Shown: positions 1 through 9,224, counted from the first letter of the stretch. The stretch is DNA of 64,000 nt from Collimonas fungivorans (GCF_001584145.1 NZ_CP013232.1:806001-870000), one strand, 5' to 3'. Notes: generated by a model from the letters alone, not told the origin. Translations and numbers: made by a program.

Positions 1-820
1 CGGCTGCGACTACAACAATTATTCGCCGGGCGCGAACTACATCCAGACCGGCAGCAAGGACCTGAAATCCGAGAACGGCAAATCGTGGAGTTATGGCGCA
101 GTATGGTCGCCAAGCTCGAACTTCGACATATCGGCCGATTTCTGGCGCATCCAGATCGACAACCTGGTGACCAATCTGGATCCGGACACCATCCTGCACA
201 ACGAAGCCAACTGCCGCAACGGCGAGCTGGACCCCAATTCGCCGACCTGCGTCGACGCGCTGCGGCGGGTGCAGCGCAATCCGGCCAATGCGATCTTCAA
301 TCCGAACGCGATCCAGAACATCCTGGTCAATCCGATCAATGCGGCGCAGGAGCGCACCAGCGGCCTGGATATCAGCGGCAAATGGCGCATCAAGGCGGGC
401 GGCGCCGGCGATTTCCTGCTGAAGGCCAACTACACCAAGGTGCTCAGCCACCACTACAAGCAGTTTTCCAACGATCCTGACACGGATGAGCTGAATTCGC
501 TGACCAATGCCGACTGGGGCTCCAAGGTCAATGCCAGCGTCACCTGGCTGCGCGACAAATGGACCAGCACCGTGCAGGTCACGCGCTACGGCAGCTTGCC
601 CAACGCCGACCAGACCGCGCGCGTTTCGCCGTTCGCACTGGTCAACCTGAGCGCCAGTTACCAGATCAGCCCGCAGGCGTCGATCACGCTGATCGTCAAC
701 AATGTGTTCAATTCGGTGAAGCAAGACAACAGCGCCGGTTGGCCGTATTATCCTGTAGGTAATTACAACCCCTATGGCCGCCAGGGCTGGGTGGAATTCA
801 ATTACCACTTTGGTTCGTAG
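1..820 (+). CDS. TonB-dependent receptor, C-terminal part (5' end outside window)
   Basis: Open from base 2 with no in-window start, so this is the last ~272 residues of an outer-membrane receptor that imports a ligand using TonB energy. The stretch alternates aromatic/polar beta-strand segments (for example 'GKSWSYGAVWSPSSNFDISADFW' style strands) typical of the 22-strand barrel, has an 'NNVFN' segment near the end as in TonB receptors (VNNVFNSVKQDN), and ends in an aromatic strand WVEFNYHFGS close to the usual terminal aromatic signature. The ligand cannot be told, because the plug domain and TonB box are missing. The thioredoxin-like gene begins 82 bases downstream. Confidence 0.85.
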   Translation, partial: GCDYNNYSPGANYIQTGSKDLKSENGKSWSYGAVWSPSSNFDISADFWRIQIDNLVTNLDPDTILHNEANCRNGELDPNSPTCVDALRRVQRNPANAIFNPNAIQNILVNPINAAQERTSGLDISGKWRIKAGGAGDFLLKANYTKVLSHHYKQFSNDPDTDELNSLTNADWGSKVNASVTWLRDKWTSTVQVTRYGSLPNADQTARVSPFALVNLSASYQISPQASITLIVNNVFNSVKQDNSAGWPYYPVGNYNPYGRQGWVEFNYHFGS

Positions 821-902
821 CAGATATCTGATGGCTGCAACCGGCTAAGGGTCTGTCCCTAAACCGGTTGCGGTTTTAACTGTTTGTTTATATGAGTACA
901 AG

Positions 903-2477
903 ATGAAGACTCTACCCGCTACCGCCGCCATGTTGGCGGCCCTGCTGTGCGCTGCCGCGCCGGGCGTCGCGCTGAGCGCGGCCCAGTCCAGGCCGGGAAC
1001 GGCAGCGACGGCCGCCGCGGTGGACGGCATCAACTGGTACGACGGCGACGTCGATGCTGCTTTCGCCTTTGCCAAGGCGCATAACAAGCCGCTGTTCCTG
1101 TACTGGGGCGCGACCTGGTGCCCGCCCTGCAACCAGGTCAAGGCGACGATTTTCAACCGCCAAGGATTCATCGAGCGCTCGCGGTTTTTTGTGCCGGTGC
1201 ATATCGACGGCGACAGCGCCGGCGCCCAGAAACTCGGCGAGCGCTTCAAGGTGCGCGGTTATCCGACCATGATCCTGTTCAAGCCCGACGGCACGGAAAT
1301 CACCCGGCTGCCTGGCGAAGTCGACGCCGACCGTTATCTGCAGACGCTGACGCTCGGCATCAGCGCCAACCGGCCGGTCAAACAAACCTTGCAGGCCGCG
1401 CTCGGCGGCGGCAAGCTGAGCGCAGACGAGTGGCGTTTGCTGGCTTATTACTCCTGGGATACCGATGAACAGCAGCTGGTCAGCGGCAAGGAACTGGTGC
1501 CTGCCTTGAACAAGCTGGCGGCAGCCTGCCCGCCGGGCGACAGCGCCAATCGCCTGGCCCTGAGCGCGCTGGTGGCGGCCGCGACCAAGGGAGGCGATGC
1601 AGCAGCCGGCGTCGACAAAACGGCGGCCGCGGCGCAGCTGACCAAGGCGGTGAGCGATGCCCATACCGCGCGCGAGAATATGGATATCCTGACCAACTAC
1701 CCGGCTGAGCTGGTGCAGCTGGCGACCGTGCCGAAATCGCCGTCCCGCACCAAGCTGATCGCAGCCTGGAACAGCGCCGTGCAGCGTTTGTCCGGCGACA
1801 GCACCTTGTCCAAGACCGATCGCCTGGGAGCGCTGGCGGCGCAAGTGTCGTTGGCCCGCATCGATACGCCGGACGGCGCGCTGGCGTCGGCCTTGCTGAA
1901 AGATGTGCGGCAGCGGGTGGCGCAAGCCGATACTGCCACTACCGATGCCTATGAGCGGCAATCGGTGATCAATGCCGGCGCCCATGCTTTGAGCGACGCT
2001 GGTTTGCTGGACGATTCCGACAGCTTGCTGAAAGCCGAGCTGAAGCGTTCGCATGCACCTTACTATTTCATGCTGAGCCTGGCGTCGAATGCCAAGAAGC
2101 GCGGCGACAAGAGCGGCGCCGTCAACTGGTATGAGCAGGCTTACCAGGCAGCGCAGGGACCGGCGACGCGCCTGCAATGGGGCGTGGCGTATCTGTCGGG
2201 CCTGCTGGAACTGGCGCCGCAAGATGAAGGACGCATAGAAAAGGTCGCGCATGGCGTGCTGCAGGAACTGGGCGGCACCCAGAATGCATTCTACGAGCGC
2301 AATCGTTCGGTGCTGGAGCGTCTTGGGCAAAAACTCAATGCCTGGAACGGCGACGGCAAGCACCAGGCCGTGCTGGGGCGGCTGCGGCAGCAGCTGGACA
2401 CAGTGTGCGGCAAGCTGCCGGCAGCCGATGCGCAGCGCGCGACTTGCCAGGGTTTGCTGAGTCCGACGCGGGTTTAG
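903..2477 (+). CDS. Secreted thioredoxin-fold protein with C-terminal helical region
   Basis: A 524-residue protein with an N-terminal signal peptide (about residues 1-26, cleavage near ALSA) followed by a thioredoxin fold. The active-site motif W-C-P-P-C (Cys73, Cys76) and the cis-Pro region 'RGYPTMILF' around residue 120 are intact, so a periplasmic thiol-disulfide reductase or oxidase is likely. The remaining ~350 residues are Ala/Leu-rich helices without a motif I recognise, probably repeat-like helical hairpins. It follows the TonB receptor on the same strand; a functional link is possible but not shown. The Cys-Pro-Pro-Cys dipeptide differs from the CGPC of thioredoxin and is more like DsbD-gamma or TlpA-type domains. 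Confidence 0.8.
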   Translation: MKTLPATAAMLAALLCAAAPGVALSAAQSRPGTAATAAAVDGINWYDGDVDAAFAFAKAHNKPLFLYWGATWCPPCNQVKATIFNRQGFIERSRFFVPVHIDGDSAGAQKLGERFKVRGYPTMILFKPDGTEITRLPGEVDADRYLQTLTLGISANRPVKQTLQAALGGGKLSADEWRLLAYYSWDTDEQQLVSGKELVPALNKLAAACPPGDSANRLALSALVAAATKGGDAAAGVDKTAAAAQLTKAVSDAHTARENMDILTNYPAELVQLATVPKSPSRTKLIAAWNSAVQRLSGDSTLSKTDRLGALAAQVSLARIDTPDGALASALLKDVRQRVAQADTATTDAYERQSVINAGAHALSDAGLLDDSDSLLKAELKRSHAPYYFMLSLASNAKKRGDKSGAVNWYEQAYQAAQGPATRLQWGVAYLSGLLELAPQDEGRIEKVAHGVLQELGGTQNAFYERNRSVLERLGQKLNAWNGDGKHQAVLGRLRQQLDTVCGKLPAADAQRATCQGLLSPTRV

Positions 2478-2568
2478 GGAGCGTCAGCAAAAACGGGATC
2501 ATTGGCGGCAAATCGGTTACGCTAGCGGGATTGCAGTTCTTCCCTCCACCTGACCGGGCTTGCCGACC

Positions 2569-3240
2569 ATGATCATCGTTCACCATCTCAACAATTCCCG
2601 TTCGCAGCGCGTGCTGTGGCTGCTCGAAGAGCTGGGGCTGGATTATGAAATCAAGCCCTATCAGCGCGATCCCAAAACCATGTTGGCGCCGCCGTCGCTG
2701 AAGGCGGTCCATCCCTTGGGAAAATCGCCGGTCATCACTGACGGCGACAATACGATTGCCGAATCCGGTGCAATCATCGAATACCTGGTGCAGCAATATG
2801 GCGATGGCCGCCTGGTGCCGGCTGCGGGCAGCAAGGATCGCCTGCGCTACACCTATTGGCTGCACTATGCCGAAGGATCGGCCATGCCGCCTTTGCTGAT
2901 GAAACTGATCTTCGGCCGCCTGGGCCGGCCGCCGATGCCGGCCCTACTGCGGCCGTTGGCCCGCTCGATCGCCAACGGCGTGCAGCGCAATTACATCGAT
3001 CCGCAACTCAAGACGCATCTGGATTTCCTGGAAAGCGAGCTCGGCAAATCGACCTGGTTCGCCGGCGAAGAATTCAGCGCCGCCGACATCCAGATGAGCT
3101 TCCCGCTGGAAGCATCGCAATCGCGCGGCGGCCTGGATGCCAGCCGTCCCAGGCTGTTTGCTTTCCTGCAGCGCATTCATGCGCGGCCGGCTTACCAGCG
3201 TGCGATCGAAAAGGGCGGCAAATACGATTTGCTCAAGTAA
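2569..3240 (+). CDS. Glutathione S-transferase family protein
   Basis: A 223-residue protein with the thioredoxin-like GST N-domain (residues 1-80: 'NNSRSQRVLWLLEEL', then 'HPLGKSPVI' with the cis-Pro and 'IAESGAIIEYL' with the glutathione gamma-Glu binding Glu-Ser) and an all-helical C-domain ending with 'RPAYQRAIEKGG'. It conjugates or reduces electrophiles using glutathione in the cytosol; the substrate is unknown. ATG at 2569 is preferred to the in-frame TTG at 2560 because the family begins directly with the first beta strand (MIIVHHLNNS). It stands alone, 91 bases after the thioredoxin gene. Confidence 0.88.
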   Translation: MIIVHHLNNSRSQRVLWLLEELGLDYEIKPYQRDPKTMLAPPSLKAVHPLGKSPVITDGDNTIAESGAIIEYLVQQYGDGRLVPAAGSKDRLRYTYWLHYAEGSAMPPLLMKLIFGRLGRPPMPALLRPLARSIANGVQRNYIDPQLKTHLDFLESELGKSTWFAGEEFSAADIQMSFPLEASQSRGGLDASRPRLFAFLQRIHARPAYQRAIEKGGKYDLLK

Positions 3241-3298
3241 GGCTTAGTTCCCGCTTAGTTCCCATTCCCACGCCAATCCCAGTAGAATTGAACTGTAA

Positions 3299-3347
3299 GG
3301 TCCGGATAAATATGTCCGGACCATGACGCCGGCTAGCCCGGCGTACA
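3299..3347 (+). promoter_or_regulatory. Two consecutive hairpins in the leader of amn
   Basis: A perfect 8-bp inverted repeat GGTCCGGA/TCCGGACC (3299-3306 and 3315-3322, 8-base loop) is followed by a second hairpin with stem CGCCGG/CCGGCG about 5 bases further on. Neither is followed by a T-run, and the amn start lies about 45 bases after the first. They may be a weak terminator for the GST gene or part of a regulatory leader; the sequence alone does not decide. Confidence 0.4.
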
Positions 3348-3367
3348 GATATCGCTACGGAGATTCA

Positions 3368-4861
3368 ATGTTCCCGACTGAGCAATTCACCGACCCCCAT
3401 GCCGCCGTCGCCCGCGTGCATGAAATCTACGAGCATCACACCGCTTTGCTGCGCGAAGCTTTCAAGCGCTTTGCCAACGGCGAAGTGATGACCGAGCGGG
3501 TGCGCGCCTGTTATCCGTTTGTACGGGTGACGACCGAATTCAACACCCGTGCCGATACCCGCCACTCCTTCGGTTTTGTGTCCGGTCCCGGCGTCTACGA
3601 AACTACGCTGACGCGGCCGTCGCTGTATACCAACTACCTGGTCAGCCAGTTCAAGCTGCTGCGCGATAACCATGACGTGCCGCTGGAAATCGGCGTCAGC
3701 GACATGCCGATTCCGGTCCACTTCGCCTTCCCGGAAGGCATCCACGTCGAGGGCAATCTCGACCCCGATCATTTGCGCACCTTGCCGGATGTGTTCGACT
3801 TGCCGAACCTGGCGACCATGGACGACCGCATCGTCAACGGCACCTTTGAAGAACTGCCGGGCGATCCGCATCCGCTGGCCTTGTTCACTGCGCCGCGCAT
3901 CGATTATTCGCTGCACCGCCTGAAGCACTATACGGCGACCTCGCCCGACCGTTTCCAGCGCTACGTGCTGTTCACCAACTACGCGTTCTACGTCGACGAA
4001 TTCATCCGCATGGGACGCGAGCTGATGCAAGCCACCAACGATCCGGAGCAGCGCGCCTACCGTCAGCAATACACGGCCTTCGTCGAACCGGGCGACCTGA
4101 CCACCTGGAACGCCAACCTCGACGACCTGCCGGCCGACCGCGCCCTCACCGGCGTTGCGCCGGCGCGGCAGCCGCAGATGCCGGCCTACCATCTGCAACG
4201 CGCCGATGGTTCCGGCATCACGCTGATCAACATCGGCGTCGGTCCGTCGAACGCCAAGACCATCACCGATCACGTCGCGGTACTGCGTCCGCACGGCTGG
4301 ATCATGCTGGGCCATTGCGCCGGCCTGTCGACTTCGCAGCGCATGGGCGACTATGTCCTGGCGCATGCTTACGTGCGCGACGACCACGTGCTGGACGACG
4401 ACCTGCCGCTGTGGGTGCCGGTGCCGGCGCTGGCCGAGGTGCAGCTGGCCTTGCAGGATGCGGTGGCTACGATCACCCAACTGGAAGGCTACGAGCTGAA
4501 GCGCATCATGCGCACCGGTACGGTGGCGTCGATCGACGACCGCAACTGGGAGCTGCGCGACCATCGCAAGCCTTTGCTGCGTTTCAATCAAAGCCGGGCG
4601 ATTGCGCTGGACATGGAAAGCGCGACAGTGGCCGCCAACGGTTTCCGTTTCCGCGTTCCTTACGGCACGTTGCTATGCGTCTCGGACAAGCCGCTGCACG
4701 GCGAAATCAAGTTGCCGGGCATGGCCAACCGGTTTTATGAACAGCGCGTCAACCAGCATCTGAAGATCGGCATCAAGGCGCTGGAACTGCTGCGCAACCA
4801 GGGCGTCGAGCAGCTGCACAGCCGCAAGCTGCGCAGCTTCAGCGAACCGGCGTTCCGCTGA
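3368..4861 (+). CDS. amn: AMP nucleosidase
   Basis: A 497-residue homologue of AMP nucleosidase, which hydrolyses AMP to adenine and ribose 5-phosphate and helps control adenylate pools. The N-terminal regulatory domain (about residues 1-170, 'MFPTEQFTDPHAAVARVHEIYE', 'RPSLYTNYLVSQF') is followed by a nucleoside-phosphorylase-like catalytic domain with 'GVGPSNAKTITDHVAVLRPHGWIMLGHCAGL' (about 300-325) and 'ALDMESATVAANGFRFRVPYGT' (about 410-430), the Met-Glu-Ser loop that contacts the ribose. ATG at 3368 is chosen over an upstream in-frame start at 3323 because it has a good ribosome site (CGGAG, 7 bases before) and matches the family N-terminus. Length agrees with E. coli Amn (484). Confidence 0.95.
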   Translation: MFPTEQFTDPHAAVARVHEIYEHHTALLREAFKRFANGEVMTERVRACYPFVRVTTEFNTRADTRHSFGFVSGPGVYETTLTRPSLYTNYLVSQFKLLRDNHDVPLEIGVSDMPIPVHFAFPEGIHVEGNLDPDHLRTLPDVFDLPNLATMDDRIVNGTFEELPGDPHPLALFTAPRIDYSLHRLKHYTATSPDRFQRYVLFTNYAFYVDEFIRMGRELMQATNDPEQRAYRQQYTAFVEPGDLTTWNANLDDLPADRALTGVAPARQPQMPAYHLQRADGSGITLINIGVGPSNAKTITDHVAVLRPHGWIMLGHCAGLSTSQRMGDYVLAHAYVRDDHVLDDDLPLWVPVPALAEVQLALQDAVATITQLEGYELKRIMRTGTVASIDDRNWELRDHRKPLLRFNQSRAIALDMESATVAANGFRFRVPYGTLLCVSDKPLHGEIKLPGMANRFYEQRVNQHLKIGIKALELLRNQGVEQLHSRKLRSFSEPAFR

Positions 4862-4874
4862 TTTTCTCTGACTA

Positions 4875-5105
4875 ATGGCGACCTTCATCAAGCACCGGAA
4901 AATAAAAATCGTGACCCTGGCCGCAGGTGAGGCAATCGCCGATCACTGCAGCGCAGGCGATATCGCGCTGGTGCAGGATGCGGCCGGCTGGTGGACCCAC
5001 TTTGTCGGCGAGAACGGCGCTATCGACAGCTACGATGCACCGTTCGCCAGTTACAACAAGGCGCTGTGGACGGCCAAGGCGGCCGCCGAATTTTCCTCGG
5101 AATAG
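4875..5105 (+). CDS. Conserved-looking small hypothetical protein
   Basis: A 76-residue protein starting 13 bases after amn on the same strand, so probably cotranscribed. It has no signal peptide or membrane segment. The sequence is mixed alpha/beta with an aromatic-rich middle (AAGWWTHFVGENG) and a helical tail. I do not recognise a family. Codon texture matches the neighbouring genes, which supports a real gene. It ends 3 bases from the stop of the convergent MFS gene. Confidence 0.6.
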   Translation: MATFIKHRKIKIVTLAAGEAIADHCSAGDIALVQDAAGWWTHFVGENGAIDSYDAPFASYNKALWTAKAAAEFSSE

Positions 5106-5108
5106 AAA

Positions 5109-6317
5109 TCAGGCAGCCGCTTTGCGGCTGTATCGGTACATGGCGCCCAGCAAGGCGGCGCCGGCCAGCAGCGCCAGCGCCGCCACGCTCAGCGATGAGC
5201 TGAAGTTGCCGCTGCCTTGCACCAGGCGGGTCGCCAGCGGCGGTCCGATGATCTGCCCCACGCCATAAGTTGCAGTCAGCAATCCCATCAGGCTGCGCGC
5301 ATGGTCGCCGCGCAGGCGGCGGGCGTCGCGCATCGCGAACAAGGTAATCGCGGTGAACGGCAGGCCGAGCAGGATGCTGCCGAGCGCGAAGCCAGCCACG
5401 CTGGGAGAGACCAGGCCGATGATGATGCCGCATGCCTGCAGCAGGTAACAGGCGGCCAGCAGCAGGCGGTTGTCCCAGTGTGTCGGCAGCCGGGTCGCCA
5501 GCAGCGCGCCGATCGAGACGCAGATGCCGAACAGGGGCCAGAACAAATCCGGCCAGTTCGAACCTGGCAGCGCCTGACGCGCGATCACCGGCAGGAAGGT
5601 GGCGGTGATGATGTAGCCGAAGCCGGCCAGCGCATAGGCGATGGTCAGGCCGCGGGTCTGGCGCGCCACCTGGACCGGTTCAAGTCCATGCGTTGCCGGT
5701 GACGGCGTGATCGCCGCGGCCGCCGATCCCGAGAAGGTCGACCATACCAGCGCCGTCAATATCAAGGCCAGCAATCCATACAGCAGCCAGCCGTGTTCGG
5801 CTCGCCAGTGCTGGCCGATCATGGCGCTGGTCGCCAGCCCGGTGATCAGGATGCCGAGGCCGGGGCCGCAATAAATGATGCCGCCCAGGGCCGGCGCCTG
5901 CAGCTGCGCCAGGCGTTGCAGACACCAGCCCGAAGCGAATACAAAGGTGCAGGCGCTGCTGATGCCTGCCAGCGTACGCAGCAACAGCCACAATGCGGGC
6001 GACTGCAGCCATCCCATTGCCAGCGTCAGCAGCACCGTGCTGACCAGTCCAAGCTTGATGGCGCGAGTGGCGTCGATCCGCAGCACCATGCACAGCAGGG
6101 CGCCGATCAGGTAGCCGATATAGTTGGCGGTCGCCAGCCAGCCGCCGGCAGCCAGGTCGATGACGCCATCGTGCAGCATCATCGGCAACAGCGGCGTGAA
6201 GGCGAAGCGGCCGATCCCCATTGCTACCGCCAGCGCCAGCAACCCGGCCAGCGCCACGCGCCATGCGGCGCGCCGCTGGTCTGTCTCTAGTACGCTGGCT
6301 TGCAGGTTTTTACTCAA
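5109..6317 (-). CDS. YbfB/YjiJ-family MFS transporter
   Basis: A 402-residue integral membrane protein with about 12 hydrophobic segments. The start (about residues 18-60) has the family's 'ALAVAMGIGRFAFTPLLPMM' and 'GGWLATANYIGYLIGAL' segments, which mark the YbfB/YjiJ group of the major facilitator superfamily. These are predicted proton-driven exporters in the inner membrane; substrates are mostly unknown. It overlaps the upstream nitronate monooxygenase gene by 4 bases, so the two are translationally coupled and probably share a role, for instance export of a toxic nitro compound or its product (inference). Confidence 0.87.
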   Translation of the reverse strand: MSKNLQASVLETDQRRAAWRVALAGLLALAVAMGIGRFAFTPLLPMMLHDGVIDLAAGGWLATANYIGYLIGALLCMVLRIDATRAIKLGLVSTVLLTLAMGWLQSPALWLLLRTLAGISSACTFVFASGWCLQRLAQLQAPALGGIIYCGPGLGILITGLATSAMIGQHWRAEHGWLLYGLLALILTALVWSTFSGSAAAAITPSPATHGLEPVQVARQTRGLTIAYALAGFGYIITATFLPVIARQALPGSNWPDLFWPLFGICVSIGALLATRLPTHWDNRLLLAACYLLQACGIIIGLVSPSVAGFALGSILLGLPFTAITLFAMRDARRLRGDHARSLMGLLTATYGVGQIIGPPLATRLVQGSGNFSSSLSVAALALLAGAALLGAMYRYSRKAAA

Positions 6318-7408
6318 GTTGTTTCTTCCCGAGGCTGATGATTGGCGACCGCTTGCAATTCAGCCGCCAGCGTTGCCACCAGCTGTGCTGCGGGCATGGG
6401 CCGCGTCATCGCCACCCCTTGGCCGGCCCACAGCGACATGAATTCCGGACGCCCCTGTCTGGCCGCGGCCTGGCGGATCTCGCCGCTCAGCGCATTCTGG
6501 ACCGGATAAGCCGGCAGCGCGTTTTCATGCGGCCGCATCTGTTCCATGAAGGCATTGACGATGCCGCGTGCGTACCGGCCCGAGAAACTGCGGGTCATGC
6601 GCGTGCTGTCGTCTTTGGCGCCGGCCAGCTGCTCGCGCCAGGCCGGCGCTATGCCCGATTCGGGGCTCGCCAGGAAGGCGGTGCCCAGCTGCGCCGCCTG
6701 CGCGCCGAGCAGCAGGGCGGCAGCGATGCCGCGGCCGTCCATGATGCCGCCGGCGGCGATCAGCGGCACTTTGACTGCCGCCGCCACTTGCGGGATCAGG
6801 GTCATCAGGCCGATACAGGATTGCTCGATGTCGCCCAGGAAAGTGGCGCGATGGCCGCCGGCTTCGCCGCCCTGGATGCAGATGAAATCGGCGCCGGCCT
6901 GTTCCCATGCCAGCGCTTCGGCAACGCTGGTGACCGTACCGATGACCTTGCATCCTTTGCGCTGGAATTGCGCCACCGTGGCGGCGTCGAGTATGCCGAA
7001 GGTGAAGCTGACTACCGGTGGCGCCGCTTCCAGAAGGGCGGCCAGCTGGTCCCTGAAGTTTTCGCTGAATTTCTGCGGCGTGACCGCCGGTCCCAGGCCG
7101 AGCTCGGTACGGAACGGCAGCAGCAAGGCCTGCGCCACTTCGATTTCCGCGGCGCTGGGCTGGACCTGCTCCAGGATGAACAAGTTGACGTTGAACGGCT
7201 GCGACGTCAGGCTGCGGATTTTTTTCACCGCTTCAATGATCGCCGCCGGCGCCAGCAGGGCAGCGGCGAACGAGCCCAGGCCGCCGGCATTGCTGACGGC
7301 CGTCGCCAGCTCGATCGGTGAAGCGCCGTTCATCGGCCCTTGCACGATCGGATGACGGATGCCGAGCGCGGCAGTGAATGTTTCGGGATTTTTATTGATG
7401 GCAGACAT
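6314..7408 (-). CDS. Nitronate monooxygenase (2-nitropropane dioxygenase family)
   Basis: A 364-residue FMN-dependent TIM-barrel enzyme that oxidises alkyl nitronates such as propionate 3-nitronate to aldehydes or ketones. The N-terminus 'IRHPIVQGPMNGASPIELATAVSNAGGLGSFA' is the FMN-binding start of the family, and 'CIQGGEAGGHRATFLGD' (about residues 172-188) carries the conserved Gly-Gly-His with the catalytic His. The phosphate-binding 'IAAGGIMDGRGIAAALLLGA' lies near residue 215. Start ATG at 7408. First gene of a two-gene operon with the MFS transporter; the divergent LysR gene 125 bases upstream is the likely regulator. Confidence 0.9.
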   Translation of the reverse strand: MSAINKNPETFTAALGIRHPIVQGPMNGASPIELATAVSNAGGLGSFAAALLAPAAIIEAVKKIRSLTSQPFNVNLFILEQVQPSAAEIEVAQALLLPFRTELGLGPAVTPQKFSENFRDQLAALLEAAPPVVSFTFGILDAATVAQFQRKGCKVIGTVTSVAEALAWEQAGADFICIQGGEAGGHRATFLGDIEQSCIGLMTLIPQVAAAVKVPLIAAGGIMDGRGIAAALLLGAQAAQLGTAFLASPESGIAPAWREQLAGAKDDSTRMTRSFSGRYARGIVNAFMEQMRPHENALPAYPVQNALSGEIRQAAARQGRPEFMSLWAGQGVAMTRPMPAAQLVATLAAELQAVANHQPREETT

Positions 7409-7470
7409 GTTGATATTCCTGATAACTGATAAAGATCGTGTTGCTTACAGCCAGTATGGCTCATGCTACC

Positions 7471-7500
7471 TTGACAGGAATGTTCTGAAAAATGAATAAT
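7471..7500 (+). promoter_or_regulatory. Candidate sigma-70 promoter of the lysR gene
   Basis: TTGACA at 7471-7476, an 18-base spacer and AATAAT at 7495-7500 stand 33 bases before the LysR start, inside the 125-base divergent region shared with the nitronate monooxygenase gene. The region is clearly AT-richer than its surroundings, as expected for a divergent LysR-controlled promoter. I could not assign a specific T-N11-A operator. Confidence 0.55.
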
Positions 7501-7533
7501 AAAAATGTTATCCATCTTTATATGAGATGAATT

Positions 7534-8409
7534 ATGGATTTGTTATCTCTTGAAATCTTCCGCACCGTGGTCCGCGAGGGCGGCATTACCCGTGCCGCCG
7601 AGCAACTGCATCGGGTGCAATCGAACGTGACGACCCGCATCCGCCAACTGGAAACATCGCTGGGCGTGTCCCTGTTTTCCCGCAATAACAAGCGCCTGGT
7701 GCTGACGCCGGCCGGCGAGACCTTGCTTGGCTACGCTGAACGCCTGCTGAACCTGGCCGGCGAAGCGCGCGAGGCGGTGCAGCCGGCGGTGCCGCAAGGG
7801 CGCTTGCGCATCGGTTCGATGGAAAGCACCGCCGCCAGCCGCTTGCCGCTGCCCTTGGCGCGTTTTCACCAGGAGTGGCCGGCGGTGCAGCTGGAACTCA
7901 GCACCGGCGCCACCCAGCAACTGATAGACCGGGTCCGCGCATTTACCCTGGATGCTGCCTTGGTCGCGGGGCCGCTGGATGACCCCCTGTTTGAAATGCT
8001 GCCCCTGTATGCCGAAGAGCTGGTAGTGCTGGCCGCCCGCAACCATCCGCCGATCACCGGCCCCGACGATGTGCAAAGCCGCACCCTGATCGCCTTCGAA
8101 CACGGCTGCGCCTATCGCCGCCACGCCGAAAACTGGCTGGCCTCAGGCAGCATCCCCGGCCGCCGCCCCGACCGTATCCTCGAGCTAGGCTCCTACCACG
8201 CCATGCTAGCCTGCGTCGCCGCTGGCGCAGGCATTGCCCTGGCCCCTCGCTCCGTACTGGAACTGCACAACAACACCCAAAGCCTGGCCACCTACCCCAT
8301 AGGCCCCGCAGGCCAAGTCACCACCTACCTGATCCGCCGCCAAGACTACAGCTCCCCAGCCCTCGACGCCCTAAGCCACATCCTGCAAACAGAAGCCGCC
8401 AATAATTAG
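7534..8409 (+). CDS. LysR-family transcriptional regulator
   Basis: A 291-residue regulator. Residues 1-60 form the winged helix-turn-helix ('DLLSLEIFRTVVREGGITRAAEQLHRVQSNVTTRIRQLE'), and the rest is the periplasmic-binding-like effector domain. Divergent orientation to the nitronate monooxygenase-MFS operon suggests that it controls those genes and itself. Two oddities: the stop codon TAG (8407-8409) is formed by the first bases of a RAYT-associated repeat, so the natural 3' end may have been altered by that insertion; and from about 8160 on, codon choice shifts toward CTA, ATA, ACA and CCC, unlike the first two thirds. Confidence 0.92.
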   Translation: MDLLSLEIFRTVVREGGITRAAEQLHRVQSNVTTRIRQLETSLGVSLFSRNNKRLVLTPAGETLLGYAERLLNLAGEAREAVQPAVPQGRLRIGSMESTAASRLPLPLARFHQEWPAVQLELSTGATQQLIDRVRAFTLDAALVAGPLDDPLFEMLPLYAEELVVLAARNHPPITGPDDVQSRTLIAFEHGCAYRRHAENWLASGSIPGRRPDRILELGSYHAMLACVAAGAGIALAPRSVLELHNNTQSLATYPIGPAGQVTTYLIRRQDYSSPALDALSHILQTEAANN

Positions 8410-8460
8410 GGTCAGAGTCAAATTGTTTAAGGAGAATTAAATAGGGTCAGAGTCGAATTA
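8406..8460 (+). repeat. RAYT-associated repeats, left pair
   Basis: Two direct copies of TAGGGTCAGAGTC(A/G)AATT, at about 8407-8424 and 8442-8459, lie upstream of the transposase gene. Downstream, two copies of the reverse complement occur, so the unit is flanked by inverted pairs. This is the layout of REP-like elements mobilised by their own RAYT. Confidence 0.8.
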
Positions 8461-8501
8461 TTCGATAAAATGCGGGCATCATCAGATCACTTCCTTTTGC
8501 C

Positions 8502-9224
8502 ATGGCCCGCCTGCCCAGACTTGTCATTCCCAACCAGCCGCACCACCTGATCCAGCGTGGCGTTGATCGCCAGGCCATCTTCCGCGAGACGGAAGATTAC
8601 GTGAATTTCCTTGTCCGCCTGCGCGAAGCCGCCAAGCAATACAAGGTGGCTATCCATGCTTATGTGCTGATGACCAACCATGTGCATTTGCTGGCAACGC
8701 CTTCCGACGCGGAGGGGCTGGCTCGGATGATGCAATGGGTGGGGCGCTTTTACGTACCTTATTTCAATCAGAAATACGGACGGGTAGGGACTTTGTGGCA
8801 AGGACGCTACAGGGCCACGGTGATAGATTCCGAACCCTATTTCATGTTGTGCAGTTGCTACATCGACCAGAATCCGGTGCGTGCCGGCATCACGGCAACA
8901 GCCGGCGAGTACCCTTGGTCAAGCTACTTGCACCATGTCGGGATCAAGGCCGACCCCCTTGTGGTGGATCACGCCCTGTATTGGGCATTAGGCAATACTC
9001 CCTTCGATCGCGAGGCTGCTTATAAGCAAATGGCAGAGCAAGCACTCACCCCTATCCAGGCGAAGCAGCTGGTGGACGCCACCAACAAGGGCTGGCCGCT
9101 GGGCACGGAAAAATTCAAATCAAACCTCGAGAAGCAGGGCAGTCTAAGGGTACGCCCGGCCAGGCGCGGACGCCCCTTCAAGACCCAGTCCGATGTAGCG
9201 GATCCGCAGGCCGACGACAAATAA
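8502..9224 (+). CDS. REP-associated tyrosine transposase (RAYT, Y1_Tnp family)
   Basis: A 240-residue HUH-type single-strand transposase. The start 'MARLPRLVIPNQPHHLIQRGVDRQAIF' is the standard RAYT N-terminus, 'MTNHVHLLATP' (about residues 60-70) has the two metal-binding His of the HUH motif, and 'KYGRVGTLWQGRYRA' followed by 'YIDQNPVRAGI' carries the catalytic-Tyr helix region. The Arg-rich tail 'RPARRGRPFK' is common in the family. Such proteins nick and rejoin short palindromic repeats, here the flanking GGGTCAGAGTC copies. The reading frame is intact, so the element could be active. Confidence 0.92.
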   Translation: MARLPRLVIPNQPHHLIQRGVDRQAIFRETEDYVNFLVRLREAAKQYKVAIHAYVLMTNHVHLLATPSDAEGLARMMQWVGRFYVPYFNQKYGRVGTLWQGRYRATVIDSEPYFMLCSCYIDQNPVRAGITATAGEYPWSSYLHHVGIKADPLVVDHALYWALGNTPFDREAAYKQMAEQALTPIQAKQLVDATNKGWPLGTEKFKSNLEKQGSLRVRPARRGRPFKTQSDVADPQADDK

